NCBI GenBank assembly: GCA_964454575.1
Contig: CAYVTG010000002.1
Location: 1-49,749, forward strand
DNA length: 49,749 nt
Direction of reading: 5' to 3'
Source of the DNA: Haladaptatiplasma sp964454575
Lineage (GTDB): Archaea > Thermoplasmatota > Thermoplasmata > Halarchaeoplasmatales > Halarchaeoplasmataceae
Shown here piece by piece: positions 7,650 to 15,335 of the stretch. The translations under genes and the position numbers were made by a program. Position 1 is the first letter of the stretch. Each line of letters opens with the position of its first letter. Under the pieces are notes generated by a model. The model did no database searches and was not told the origin of the DNA. It saw only the letters and a program-made list of their open reading frames with translations.

Positions 7650-8135
7650 TCAGCCTAGCAATTCCAGGGCCTTTTCCTTTTCGATCTCCAGTGCATCCAG
7701 CATATAGTAAAGGCTCTTCCTCAGTATTATCTCTTCGCCGCCTTGCTGCAGGAATTTCTCCATCATCACTGGAGCCTTGAAACGGTATCCAACGGCCATA
7801 TCCGACATGAAATTAGCTCTGTTTTCAGGATCTAGTTCACCCGCTCGTTTATAGTGTTCCTCTGCAGTATCGAATTTACCCACCTCTATACAAAATTCAG
7901 CCAGTGCTTGGTGATAAAAGGGATTCTCATCCAACTCGATGGCCTTTTTGTAATCTTCGATTATCTCTTCGGAATCGACGGTTGGTACACCGAGTGCAGC
8001 TTCTGCTTTACCGAAGTATGCACGGGCATTCTCTTCGGCCTTAGCAGCCTTCTTAAACTTCTTGTATGCACCTTCATGATCAAATTCGTTTAGGAGTTGT
8101 TCCGCCTTTTCTATCAATTTCTCTACGTCTGTCAT
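7650..8135 (-). CDS. TPR-repeat protein
   Basis: This protein of about 161 residues consists largely of tetratricopeptide-like helices (AYFGKAEAALG, EIIEDYKKAIELDENPFYHQALAEFCIEVGKFDTAEEHYKRAGELDPENR). It is probably a protein-protein interaction scaffold. The frame is open to 8162, but ATG 8135 (MTDVEKL) is preferred. ATTTATTTG on this strand, centred near 8165, lies the right distance upstream to give a nearly leaderless mRNA at that ATG, and the 8162 start would fall inside that box. No partner can be inferred. Confidence 0.75.
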   Translation of the reverse strand: MTDVEKLIEKAEQLLNEFDHEGAYKKFKKAAKAEENARAYFGKAEAALGVPTVDSEEIIEDYKKAIELDENPFYHQALAEFCIEVGKFDTAEEHYKRAGELDPENRANFMSDMAVGYRFKAPVMMEKFLQQGGEEIILRKSLYYMLDALEIEKEKALELLG

Positions 8136-8190
8136 GCAGATAGCATGAGTTAAAGGGCGCAAATAAATGTTTCTGAGTAAGCTTTATATA

Positions 8191-8772
8191 TCATCTTCTT
8201 TCACCCGCAGGAACTCCGTACACTTTTGTTCCCTTCTTTACGCTGTGTGTGACCACGGATCCTGCACCGACCAGCGAACTTTCCCCGATGGTGACTCCCG
8301 CCATTATGGTGGCATTGGCGCCTATCCTGGAACCTTTCTCAACTATAACCGGTTCTATGTTGGAATCCATCATCCTGTCGTTGATCATACACACCCGAGG
8401 CCCCAAGAACACGTCGTCCTTTATCACAGTCCCGCTCGCCAGATATACACCGCTCTGGATAGATACGTTTTTGCCTATTTCACAGTCCGATTCGATTATG
8501 CATCCCGAACCGACAATGGTGCCGTCCCCGATCCTGCATCCTTCTCTTATCAGTACATGATGTCCTGTCTGTACACCCTTTCCGAGATGAACGTCGGCGT
8601 AAATGATAGTTTTATCTCTTAAGAGTACTTCGTCGTCTATCTCTGTTACCGGCAGCCGATCGGGATCTTCACCCTTGAACATCTCCCGATGATATTTTCC
8701 CGGATACCCGAGGATCACATCGTCGTCGATGTGGGTATCTTTTCCTATATTAACGGGTCCTATCCTTTTCAT
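8191..8772 (-). CDS. left-handed beta-helix acetyltransferase (WbpD-like)
   Basis: This 193-residue protein is built of hexapeptide repeats (for example IGDGTIVGSGCIIESDCEIGKNVSIQSGVYL, VEKGSRIGANATIMAGVTIGESSLVGAGSVV). It closes with the typical VKKGTKVYGVPAGE. It resembles acyltransferases that acetylate the 3-amino group of UDP-GlcNAc3N-type sugars. The neighbouring Gfo/Idh/MocA gene, ending four bases upstream, encodes the matching type of sugar oxidase, so together they point to UDP-diacetamido sugar synthesis for surface or protein glycans. The aminotransferase for the middle step is not in the window. Confidence 0.85.
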   Translation of the reverse strand: MKRIGPVNIGKDTHIDDDVILGYPGKYHREMFKGEDPDRLPVTEIDDEVLLRDKTIIYADVHLGKGVQTGHHVLIREGCRIGDGTIVGSGCIIESDCEIGKNVSIQSGVYLASGTVIKDDVFLGPRVCMINDRMMDSNIEPVIVEKGSRIGANATIMAGVTIGESSLVGAGSVVTHSVKKGTKVYGVPAGERR

Positions 8773-8776
8773 GCGA

Positions 8777-9754
8777 TCACAGCTCTATCTCTCCGCCTTC
8801 TTTTAGAGAACGGTGTGCAGCTTCAACCACACGCATACTTTCTATGCCGTCGGCTCCGTCTATCAGCGGTGGATGTTCACCCTTTATTGATTCGATAAAA
8901 TCGACCATCTCTCTCTTCAACGGCTCCTGTCTTTTTACAGAAAATTTCCTTATATTATGTTCCAGTGGTATATCGAAAAGGTTGCTGACATCGTATTCCC
9001 TCAGTCTCGACGAAGTCACAATCAGGGATTGTGTGATATAATCAACCTCTACGTAATCGTTAGAGCATGTGATGGACAGGGACCTCACTTTATGAGGTGT
9101 AAGCCAATTCACTTCAAGGACTCCGGTCACCCCGTTATCGAACTGCAGCATTATATTCGCATGATCTTCGTATGTATTCCCGTTGTTCGTGGGTCCGCCT
9201 GTAGCGTAAACTTTGACCACTTTGGAATCCAACATATACCTCATAACGTCTATGTCATGTATGGCAAGATCGTGTATGACCCCCATATCCGATACACGGC
9301 TGGGGAACGAGCTGACTCTACGTGAACTGACAGAGATCACATCACCGACGTCGCCGTCGGCCAGCAGGGTCTTTGTTGTTGATACTACGGGATTATATCT
9401 CTCTATCATCCCAACAGCCAGGACCAGATCTTTCTTACCTGTCAATTTCACTATCTGCTCCGCCTCACTTACCGTCCTTCCCAACGGCTTTTCCACCATC
9501 AAATTTGTGCCTGAATCTATCACCTCACGGGACACATCCAGATGTGTACTCGCCGGCGTTGCGATGGTAACCCCTTCGGGTCCTTCGGCTAGCATGTCAG
9601 CGATGGTGTCAAAATATGGAACTCCAAAGCGTTTACTCACCTTTTTTGCCATATCTTTATCGATATCCACAACTCCCATAAGGCAATCTAACTCGTCCAG
9701 CACTCTTGCGTGATTCTGACCCATTGACCCTACGCCTATTACTCCTATCTTCAT
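8777..9754 (-). CDS. Gfo/Idh/MocA oxidoreductase (probable UDP-GlcNAc 3-dehydrogenase)
   Basis: This 325-residue NAD(P)-dependent oxidoreductase has an N-terminal Rossmann motif (GVIGVGSMGQNHARVL) and the family signature VEKPLGRT (about residues 92-99). The substrate-domain segment DLAIHDIDVMRYML near 160-173 is also present. Pairing with the WbpD-like acetyltransferase suggests oxidation of C3 of UDP-GlcNAc or a uronic acid derivative, as in known bacterial WbpB/WlbA and methanogen glycan pathways. The exact substrate is an inference. It is the first gene of a two-gene operon. Confidence 0.85.
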   Translation of the reverse strand: MKIGVIGVGSMGQNHARVLDELDCLMGVVDIDKDMAKKVSKRFGVPYFDTIADMLAEGPEGVTIATPASTHLDVSREVIDSGTNLMVEKPLGRTVSEAEQIVKLTGKKDLVLAVGMIERYNPVVSTTKTLLADGDVGDVISVSSRRVSSFPSRVSDMGVIHDLAIHDIDVMRYMLDSKVVKVYATGGPTNNGNTYEDHANIMLQFDNGVTGVLEVNWLTPHKVRSLSITCSNDYVEVDYITQSLIVTSSRLREYDVSNLFDIPLEHNIRKFSVKRQEPLKREMVDFIESIKGEHPPLIDGADGIESMRVVEAAHRSLKEGGEIEL

Positions 9755-9790
9755 CGAACCGATGGGTAATGGACACTGGTTTATATAAGT

Positions 9791-10225
9791 TTACTCTTTG
9801 ATAAAGCTGCTGAGAAATTGTTTTGTATTGCTCAATGCCTTCTCTCTTTTAGCCGGATAACTCTCTATCTTTGCACGCACCTTGATCACGTAGTTTCCAT
9901 CTGACAACTTCGGTTCCTCCAGATAGGCACTAGCCTTGTCCAACCTGAAGTAAAAATTACAGGCCTCGTCCACCCTCTTTTCCAATGTCTCTATCAGCGA
10001 TCCGATCAACTCTTTGGGAAACTGATCAAACATAGATCTGAACTCCGCGCGTTTCTCTATCTTGGACTGCATGATAGTGATAGTATTACCATAGTGTCCT
10101 CTGACCGTCTTTTCCTCTATCTCAGCTTCGCTACCTGCTGCATTCAGAAGAGCTTCCTTGACTCTCGCCGGGTCTTCGGTCGCATGGCAGTACGTTGTTA
10201 ACTCGATATAATGGAAAGACATCAT
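9791..10225 (-). CDS. RNA-binding protein of the COG1325 (exosome-associated) family
   Basis: This 144-residue protein begins MMSFHYIELTTYCHATEDPARVKEALLNA and continues with GHYGNTITIMQSKI. These are features of COG1325, archaeal RNA-binding proteins related to a ribosomal L5-like fold and predicted to work with the exosome. The central FYFRLDKASAY..., KVRAKIESYPAKRE pattern fits. It is divergent from the hypothetical gene at 10297, with a shared AT-rich intergenic region. The exosome link is family knowledge, not visible here. Confidence 0.75.
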   Translation of the reverse strand: MMSFHYIELTTYCHATEDPARVKEALLNAAGSEAEIEEKTVRGHYGNTITIMQSKIEKRAEFRSMFDQFPKELIGSLIETLEKRVDEACNFYFRLDKASAYLEEPKLSDGNYVIKVRAKIESYPAKREKALSNTKQFLSSFIKE

Positions 10226-10261
10226 ATCACGATAGTAAGTTTATAGTTAAATATTTGCATT

Positions 10262-10270
10262 AAGTTTATT
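10262..10270 (+). promoter_or_regulatory. TATA-like box before the 10297 gene
   Basis: AAGTTTATT lies about 31 bases upstream of ATG 10297, consistent with a short or absent leader. The intergenic region also holds TTTATAGTTAAAT, which may serve the divergent COG1325 gene. Confidence 0.35.
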
Positions 10271-10296
10271 AGGTATGTTCTAGTAACAGTGTTCAT

Positions 10297-10725
10297 ATGG
10301 ACGACAATGAAGAAATAGTCATGATAACTAAGAAGCGCAACAGTCTTTTCCTGTTTCCCGAAGACTTTCAGTACAAAGACCTTGCACCCGCTTTTCCGGA
10401 GCTTTACGATCTCTTCATGAGGATATGTGACCAGTACCCGGAAGACGTAGGCGACGAGTACATGTTGATGCTGATACGTCAGAATCTTACCGACTTAGCG
10501 CAGAACCGGAAGCCCATGGGACACAACAGGGAGGCCCGGTACCGTATGATATTCCCCTATGGTCGTGATAGGGTACAATTCTTCATCTATCCGCGTATAG
10601 CCGAAGAGGAATCAGAGATAGATGAGATAACCAAGAAGATCAGCGACTTTTTGAAGAAAAAGAAGTTGAAACACGAAGTGCTCTGGGATCAGATGGAATT
10701 CCTCAAGGAAGAAGAGAAAAAGTGA
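10297..10725 (+). CDS. hypothetical protein (142 aa)
   Basis: This 142-residue charged protein has no signal peptide or membrane segment. Visible parts are an N-terminal strand-rich stretch (EEIVMITKKRNSLFLFPEDF), a helical middle (ELYDLFMRICDQYPEDVGDEYMLMLIRQNLTDLAQN), a YRMIFPYGRDRVQFFIYPRI segment and a C-terminal Lys/Glu-rich helix. I do not recognise the family. Its stop (TGA 10723-10725) directly abuts the stop of the convergent helicase gene. Codon usage and composition are like the neighbours. Confidence 0.7.
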   Translation: MDDNEEIVMITKKRNSLFLFPEDFQYKDLAPAFPELYDLFMRICDQYPEDVGDEYMLMLIRQNLTDLAQNRKPMGHNREARYRMIFPYGRDRVQFFIYPRIAEEESEIDEITKKISDFLKKKKLKHEVLWDQMEFLKEEEKK

Positions 10726-12624
10726 TCAATCGAAGAATTCCGCGCAGACCGCTTTAAGATCATCTGTTTCCTGAAACTCGAAGTCGTCCGGCATCATATT
10801 TTTGTAATGTGGACGGTTGAAGCGATTGTCCATGAGGACAATTATACCTTTGTCAGTACGACTTCTGATGCACCTCCCGGCGGCTTGGATCACCCTGTTC
10901 ATAGCCGGAAAAACACGTGCGTACTCGTATCCTTTTTTGCTGTCGAATTTAGCGGTATAATACTCCTCAAGAGCCTTGGTTTCCGGCGACGGGGGTGGAA
11001 ACGGTATCCCGGCTATTATGACCGCACACAGTATATTGTTCTTGTAATCGACTCCTTCGGACAGGCTGCCACCCTGTACGCCTAACAGTAAGTTACTGCC
11101 GGTGAGCTGCAGCTGGCGTACTATGTTCTCCCGGTCCCTCTTGGAGTAACGCCTATCTTCGAGCATCATATCCTTCTCCAGATGCACCATCTCCAGCCTT
11201 TCTGCGATACTGTTCATCAACGAATAGGACGGAAAGAAAACCGCTACATTACCGGGAGAATTATTTGCAACGTCTGCGATGGCGTTGGCGTATGCCTGGT
11301 ACATGGGTATCCCCCGCTCTCTGTATGAAGTGGTCAGATGGCCGACACTCACTATCCTGCGGTTCTCCTCGGGAAACGGTGAACTGTAGCTCTGTATTAT
11401 CGGGTCGTTTATACCCAACAAGTCCGCGTACATCTCACCCGGATGCAGCGTACCGCTCATTAGAACCGCGCTGTGGACGCTACTGAATACTTCTCCAGTT
11501 ATCTTCGACGGGTCCAACAGTCCAACTTTCATGGACATATTATCTCTTTCGAACACTCTGTAAACCATATCCCCTTCCATGGACCAAGTGGTGAAGAACG
11601 AATACAATCGCATAGGTGCCGAAGCCGCAGTGTCTTTTTCCAAGATATCACGTGCGGCGGTTTCCAGTTCCGGCAGCAATTCTACTAAACTCTCGTACCT
11701 GCTGAATCCCCCTCTCAAGGCGATATTTATCATATCGTCGAGAAAATATTTCTTTACGCGCTTGTCCTTTTCTTTCACACCGCTGAACTCCTTGGCCAGT
11801 CTTTTGACGAATGCGGCTAATTCGGGATCATAGGTATCCAGCAGTCTGTATGATTCTCTCAAAAGCTCAAGGTTGATATATTCCTCCATATGACTTCTTA
11901 CTCTGTCAGGCAGATTGTGTGCTTCGTCGACTATCAGCATACAGTCCTGCAGCTCGATTTCCAAGAACGATAGGATACGCTCGCTCATGTCCGAGAACAT
12001 GTAGTTATAGTCGCACACGATGATATCTGCGTCCCTGCCAGCCATCAGTGCCGTCTTGTGTGGACAGACATCGTACCTCCTGCACATCTTAACTATCTGC
12101 TCCACGTGGAAAGTATCCCTGTTCAATTCTTCTACCACTTTGTTCATGTTTTTATTGAACAGATTACAACGCTGCTGCCCGGTATCGCTGCAGAACTTTT
12201 CGAACACCGGATAAGGCAGGCTTGACTCTTCCCTGGGACACATGGCCTGTTTCGAGATAACGTCTATGGCTCGAATGTGATTGGGCATGTGCTTGACGGT
12301 CTCTATGGCTATATTGTGCTGTGATTGTTTACTGGTGAGAAAGAATACTTTGCGGTCGTCTCTTACCTTCAGTGCCGATGCCAGTACCGCTGCGGTCTTA
12401 CCGATACCCGTCGGTGCGTGTGCGATCAGCGTTTTACCTTCTCCGAAGGCTTTTTCCGAATCCTCCATGAACTGTTCCTGTCCATCCCTTACCTTCTTAA
12501 ATGGAAACAAAGAGCCGCTCTTGGTGAACTTTACACCGCCTCCGGAGGTCCCGCTAGTACACTTAGGACACTTCTGGCCCTTGGACGATAGTAACGTTCC
12601 GCATCTCTCACAGAAGAGTGACAT
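10726..12624 (-). CDS. XPD/DinG-family ATP-dependent DNA helicase with N-terminal zinc ribbon
   Basis: This 632-residue superfamily 2 helicase has motif I HAPTGIGKTAAVL (about residues 69-81), a DEAH box in LIVDEAHNLPD, and motif VI QAAGRCIRSRTDKG near the C-terminus. Four cysteines between motifs I and II (MCPREES, FCSDTGQQRC, CRRYDVCPH) match the XPD iron-sulfur cluster domain. Before the helicase core is a zinc-ribbon CERCGTLLSSKGQKCPKC (Cys 5, 8, 19, 22), which classical archaeal XPD lacks. It probably acts in DNA repair or the resolution of DNA structures. It converges on the 142-aa gene with no spacer. Confidence 0.9.
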   Translation of the reverse strand: MSLFCERCGTLLSSKGQKCPKCTSGTSGGGVKFTKSGSLFPFKKVRDGQEQFMEDSEKAFGEGKTLIAHAPTGIGKTAAVLASALKVRDDRKVFFLTSKQSQHNIAIETVKHMPNHIRAIDVISKQAMCPREESSLPYPVFEKFCSDTGQQRCNLFNKNMNKVVEELNRDTFHVEQIVKMCRRYDVCPHKTALMAGRDADIIVCDYNYMFSDMSERILSFLEIELQDCMLIVDEAHNLPDRVRSHMEEYINLELLRESYRLLDTYDPELAAFVKRLAKEFSGVKEKDKRVKKYFLDDMINIALRGGFSRYESLVELLPELETAARDILEKDTAASAPMRLYSFFTTWSMEGDMVYRVFERDNMSMKVGLLDPSKITGEVFSSVHSAVLMSGTLHPGEMYADLLGINDPIIQSYSSPFPEENRRIVSVGHLTTSYRERGIPMYQAYANAIADVANNSPGNVAVFFPSYSLMNSIAERLEMVHLEKDMMLEDRRYSKRDRENIVRQLQLTGSNLLLGVQGGSLSEGVDYKNNILCAVIIAGIPFPPPSPETKALEEYYTAKFDSKKGYEYARVFPAMNRVIQAAGRCIRSRTDKGIIVLMDNRFNRPHYKNMMPDDFEFQETDDLKAVCAEFFD

Positions 12625-12756
12625 CCGAAGGTTGAGAATAGGAGCTATGTTTTAGGTTTTTCGTTGGGCGGGGGGTATGTTGCAAAACCATCGATCGTCT
12701 GGGCAGTGAGATCGACAAAGAATATAAGCTATAGGGAAAAACACTATTGATCATCG

Positions 12757-12966
12757 TTAGTGACGGGATACCTTTCTGCGGATATGGGATGTCAAGTACG
12801 ATGGATCAGTAACAACCATATCAACATCTTTGGTGGCTGCTTTTGCATCTCTATACAGCATACTCCCACCACCGATCAGATATATTGTTACATCACTATC
12901 AAGGGCTTCACCTAGCCGCTCCAATTCCCGTTCCATATAGTCTATTCCAAAGGTTTTTCTATACAT
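12757..12966 (-). pseudogene. truncated nucleotidyltransferase-like protein (DUF6036/AbiEii-like)
   Basis: The 69-residue frame starts at ATG 12966, overlapping the end of the winged-helix gene by 8 bases. It contains the beginning of a nucleotidyltransferase fold, VTIYLIGGGSMLYRDAKAATKDVDMVV, with the GGxx...D[ILV]D pattern of minimal or AbiEii-like enzymes. Intact members are usually 150-250 residues, so the later strands, and usually a third carboxylate and helical domain, are missing. After DVDMVV the sequence runs into DPSYLTSHIRRKVSRH and stops. It looks like a 3'-deleted partner of the regulator. It could instead be a minimal form, but the lost C-terminal half argues against activity. 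Confidence 0.6.
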
Positions 12967-13897
12967 CTATCTCGTACTCCCTGGCCTTGGTTTTATATTC
13001 TTCCCATGGAGGAAAATACTTTGCTTTTTTCTTTCCACGGCTATCCATGTACTCTTTTAGGGCTGCAGCAGTATCTTCAAGCCCGTATCTTACAGATTCA
13101 CTTTTCAGATAACTCCAATTCACTTTGTTCTTTCCTATCGCCAGTAATACGTAAAGGAGGTTTCTGGTACTGCTACTATCCGTTATTAAGGTATGTAAGC
13201 ACACATCTTCCAACACAAGTTCGTCTTTCATCTCGGTATAAAAGTAATACCGGGATTCTGTGGTGATCAGGGGGACACCGAAGTCGGCTAATCTATCATA
13301 TCCAGTAAGAAAATAATGTTTTTCTTCATTCGTCTCTCTTGTCTCGATTAAAAATTCTTTTCCTTTCTCCCATATCATGGTGGATGTTGGAGAAAAAGAA
13401 CGAGATCTTTTAACGTTTAGATACGACTGAAATTCCGATATGAACTCAGATAATACAGCATATCTGGGGTTGATGCTGTAAAAGTCTCCTTCCTTAACTA
13501 TCATCCCTCTCTCTTTCATACGGCCAAACACCCTGGACACCGTTCTTTCGGAATAACCGCACCTTTTGGAGACTTCGGAGCGGCTGAGATCATCTTCAGT
13601 GATCGGCTGAAGAACTTCCAGAGCGGATCCTGATAGACAGTTCTCGAAATCCACCGGATGCATGGCAAAGAGTTTTTTTAACACAGATGCGTGCTTACTG
13701 TTTGTAACGGAAATTTTTTTGGAAAGGCCCCTTTTTTCAAGATCGACCAATCCCTTATTTTCCAGATCACCAACAACAGAGGATATCCTGGATTGGCTCT
13801 TATCGAGCTCCAGCGATATCTGCTTAAGGGTTCCGTATTCCCTCTTCATCAAGCACTGCAGTATCTCGATCTGAAGTTCATTGAGTCTTACTTTCAT
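12959..13897 (-). CDS. transcription regulator with two winged-helix domains
   Basis: This 312-residue protein has an N-terminal MarR/ArsR-like winged helix (residues 1-65: IEILQCLMKREYGTLKQISLELDKSQSRISSVVGDLENKGLV). A second HTH lies near 95-140 (DDLSRSEVSKRCGYSERTVSRVFGRMKERGMI). The alpha/beta C-terminal part resembles sensor-type domains found upstream of archaeal nucleotidyltransferase genes. It overlaps the truncated nucleotidyltransferase ORF, the arrangement of a two-gene toxin-antitoxin-like module in which this would be the regulator or antitoxin. ACTTAAATAC near 13918-13927 on this strand is a likely promoter box for a leaderless transcript. Confidence 0.75.
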   Translation of the reverse strand: MKVRLNELQIEILQCLMKREYGTLKQISLELDKSQSRISSVVGDLENKGLVDLEKRGLSKKISVTNSKHASVLKKLFAMHPVDFENCLSGSALEVLQPITEDDLSRSEVSKRCGYSERTVSRVFGRMKERGMIVKEGDFYSINPRYAVLSEFISEFQSYLNVKRSRSFSPTSTMIWEKGKEFLIETRETNEEKHYFLTGYDRLADFGVPLITTESRYYFYTEMKDELVLEDVCLHTLITDSSSTRNLLYVLLAIGKNKVNWSYLKSESVRYGLEDTAAALKEYMDSRGKKKAKYFPPWEEYKTKAREYEIDV

Positions 13898-13992
13898 CTT
13901 ATGTCAATTATCAACAATAGTATTTAAGTATTGTTGTATTTTGTCACACGTCAGCCCGAATATCAAACTGTAAATATCACACACTGGACTTA

Positions 13993-14115
13993 TCATATCT
14001 CTGCGTTCGTCTCTCCCGCCGTCGTGCCAGCGTCTCCCTTGACACACATTCCTATCGTCTTGTTCCTCTTTCGTCGGGGCCTGGACTGGCCGATGCTTGT
14101 ACGTGCTGCGAACAT
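13993..14115 (-). CDS. possible small basic protein in repeat copy 1 (40 aa)
   Basis: ATG 14115 is preceded by GGAGG with eight bases of spacing and a TATA-like box about 47 bases upstream. It opens a 40-residue frame beginning MFAARTSIGQSRPRRKRN and ending at TGA 13993-13995. The first 25 residues have a counterpart in copy 2, but the two differ by A-to-T, P-to-S and R-to-Q changes. All of these alter the protein, so selection on the peptide is not evident. It may be a real micro-gene, a decayed gene start, or only carried along with the repeat. Confidence 0.3.
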   Translation of the reverse strand: MFAARTSIGQSRPRRKRNKTIGMCVKGDAGTTAGETNAEI

Positions 14116-14175
14116 GATCGTTTCCTCCGGTTGTTTCGGGTGTATGGATGTACGGGGATAAAACCGTTTCGGAGA
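14042..14175. repeat. direct repeat copy 1 flanking the toxin-antitoxin pair
   Basis: This 134-bp segment from ACACACATTCCTATCG to TTTCGGAGA is repeated without gaps at 15123-15256 with about eight mismatches (roughly 94% identity). On the minus strand it holds, in order, a TATA-like GGTTTTATCC, a GGAGG Shine-Dalgarno sequence and an ATG at 14115. It occupies most of the 337-bp space between the winged-helix gene and the antitoxin gene; I see nothing else firm in that space. Confidence 0.9.
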
Positions 14176-14202
14176 TTCGTCGAACTAACTATCGAGAGAA
14201 AA

Positions 14203-14230
14203 GTTTATAATATATTATCAAATATTATCA
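14203..14230 (+). promoter_or_regulatory. promoter and tandem operator of the antitoxin gene
   Basis: GTTTATAATA at 14204-14213 is a good archaeal TATA box. It runs into two direct 10-mers, TATATTATCA and AATATTATCA (14211-14220 and 14221-14230), immediately before the antitoxin start. Tandem half-sites spaced one helical turn apart are typical of ribbon-helix-helix autoregulation. The binding role is inferred. Confidence 0.5.
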
Positions 14231-14243
14231 TGCGGTGTTGTAT

Positions 14244-14567
14244 ATGCCGAGTGCTTACAGTTTGCCGAAATTATATCAGCAGGAAATAGGAGCCGTGGTC
14301 AAGGCGGGATACTACTCCAACAAATCAGAGGTGGTTAGAGATGCGATCCGTGTATTATTCGAAACTAGGAGTGAATTGAGACAAGCTTCAGCCATCGAGT
14401 TGTATAAAAAAGGGGACGTTACTCTGAGTAGAGCTGCCGAGATAGCCGGTATGAATATGTTCGAGTTAAAAGAGATCTTGAAAGATAGAGGTATCAAGAT
14501 CAGAAGTCCAGGTGGAAGTAAGGAAGAATTGGAAGAGGAATCAGAGGTTCTAGAGGAACATAGATGA
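14244..14567 (+). CDS. RHH/UPF0175-type antitoxin
   Basis: From ATG 14244 the protein is 107 residues. In-frame GTG and TTG codons at 14235 and 14238 are possible alternative starts. The N-terminus (MPSAYSLPKLYQQEIGAVVKAGYYSNKSEVVRDAIRVLFE) is a ribbon-helix-helix DNA-binding domain. The middle (AIELYKKGDVTLSRAAEIAGMNMFELKEILKDRGI) matches the UPF0175 helical domain. The acidic C-terminus would wrap the toxin. It overlaps the PIN gene by four bases (ATGA), so they are coupled. It probably represses its own promoter and neutralises the downstream PIN ribonuclease. Confidence 0.85.
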   Translation: MPSAYSLPKLYQQEIGAVVKAGYYSNKSEVVRDAIRVLFETRSELRQASAIELYKKGDVTLSRAAEIAGMNMFELKEILKDRGIKIRSPGGSKEELEEESEVLEEHR

Positions 14568-15049
14568 TCCTAATAGACACTAACATCCTTTCTACGTTCG
14601 CTAAGATAGACCGGCTTGACCTGCTCGAAGAAGTGTTTGGAGAGATGCATATCTCACCGAACGTTTTGGATGAAGTGAAAAAGGCTGAAGAACTCGGTTA
14701 TTCTCATGCTGAAAAGATATTAGAACTTATTAGGGTGGGTAAAATACATATCTCCTGTCCTAAAGAATACGAAGTTGAACTCATGGATAAGATACCGTCT
14801 AGTTTTGGACGAGGAGAGAGGGATTGCGTAGCGATGGCTTTGAAAAGGGACGCTCTGATCGTTACAAATGAACGAAAAGTTTTGAATTATTGTGAGGAAA
14901 ACAGGGTTGCTCATGTTCGGTTAAATACTATCTTGAGAAAATTATGGAAAGACGATATCATGGTGGAAAAAGAAGTGCGTGACTTGATACATAAGATAGA
15001 AGAAAATGATAACTTGATCGTTGCTGATAAAGAATCTATCTTCTCTTGA
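14564..15049 (+). CDS. PIN-domain (DUF3368-like) toxin ribonuclease
   Basis: This 161-residue PIN-domain protein starts MILIDTNILSTFAKIDRLDLLEEVF, with the first metal-binding Asp at residue 5. PNVLDEVKKAEE carries a conserved Glu, and GRGERDCVAMALKRDALIVTNERKVLNYC carries the later acidic residues. In the last strand the usual TDD/TND reads TNE. Proteins of this type are VapC-like or DUF3368 toxins that cleave RNA. The gene is coupled to the RHH/UPF0175 antitoxin, and the pair sits between the two 134-bp direct repeats. Confidence 0.85.
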   Translation: MILIDTNILSTFAKIDRLDLLEEVFGEMHISPNVLDEVKKAEELGYSHAEKILELIRVGKIHISCPKEYEVELMDKIPSSFGRGERDCVAMALKRDALIVTNERKVLNYCEENRVAHVRLNTILRKLWKDDIMVEKEVRDLIHKIEENDNLIVADKESIFS

Positions 15050-15097
15050 TCGAATAATGGTTAATTTGTTTGAAACTTAATAATCCGCTGCCACACA

Positions 15098-15196
15098 TTA
15101 TTGCGACACGATGGTGCTTTCAACACACATTCCTATCGTCTTGTTCCTCTTTCGTTGGGACCTGGACTGGCCGATGCTTGTACGTGCGGTGAACAT
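15098..15196 (-). CDS. possible small basic protein in repeat copy 2 (32 aa)
   Basis: This frame runs from ATG 15196 and encodes 32 residues beginning MFTARTSIGQSRSQRKRN. It has the same GGAGG site and TATA-like box upstream as the copy 1 ORF. The two ORFs diverge after MCV, where the repeat ends, so each has a different tail. Support for real expression is only the duplicated promoter and ribosome binding site. Confidence 0.3.
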   Translation of the reverse strand: MFTARTSIGQSRSQRKRNKTIGMCVESTIVSQ

Positions 15197-15256
15197 GATC
15201 TTTTCCTCCGGTTGCTGCGGGTGTATGGATGTATGGGGATAAAACCGTTTCGGAGA
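15123..15256. repeat. direct repeat copy 2 flanking the toxin-antitoxin pair
   Basis: This is the second copy of the 134-bp repeat at 14042-14175, offset by 1081 bp, same orientation, no gaps. The region 14176-15122 between copies holds only the antitoxin-toxin pair and its promoter, so the cassette could be lost by recombination between the repeats. Confidence 0.9.
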
Positions 15257-15335
15257 GGTTTGTGATGCATGAGTTATCCACGAGACACACAAACAATTAA
15301 TAAACACCTTTGTAATCGGAGGGAAGGTGTTCAAG

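Noticed and set aside
13931..14161. 76-codon plus-strand ORF across repeat copy 1
   Set aside because: It is not matched by an open equivalent in repeat copy 2 and has no ribosome binding site; the minus strand has the better signals.
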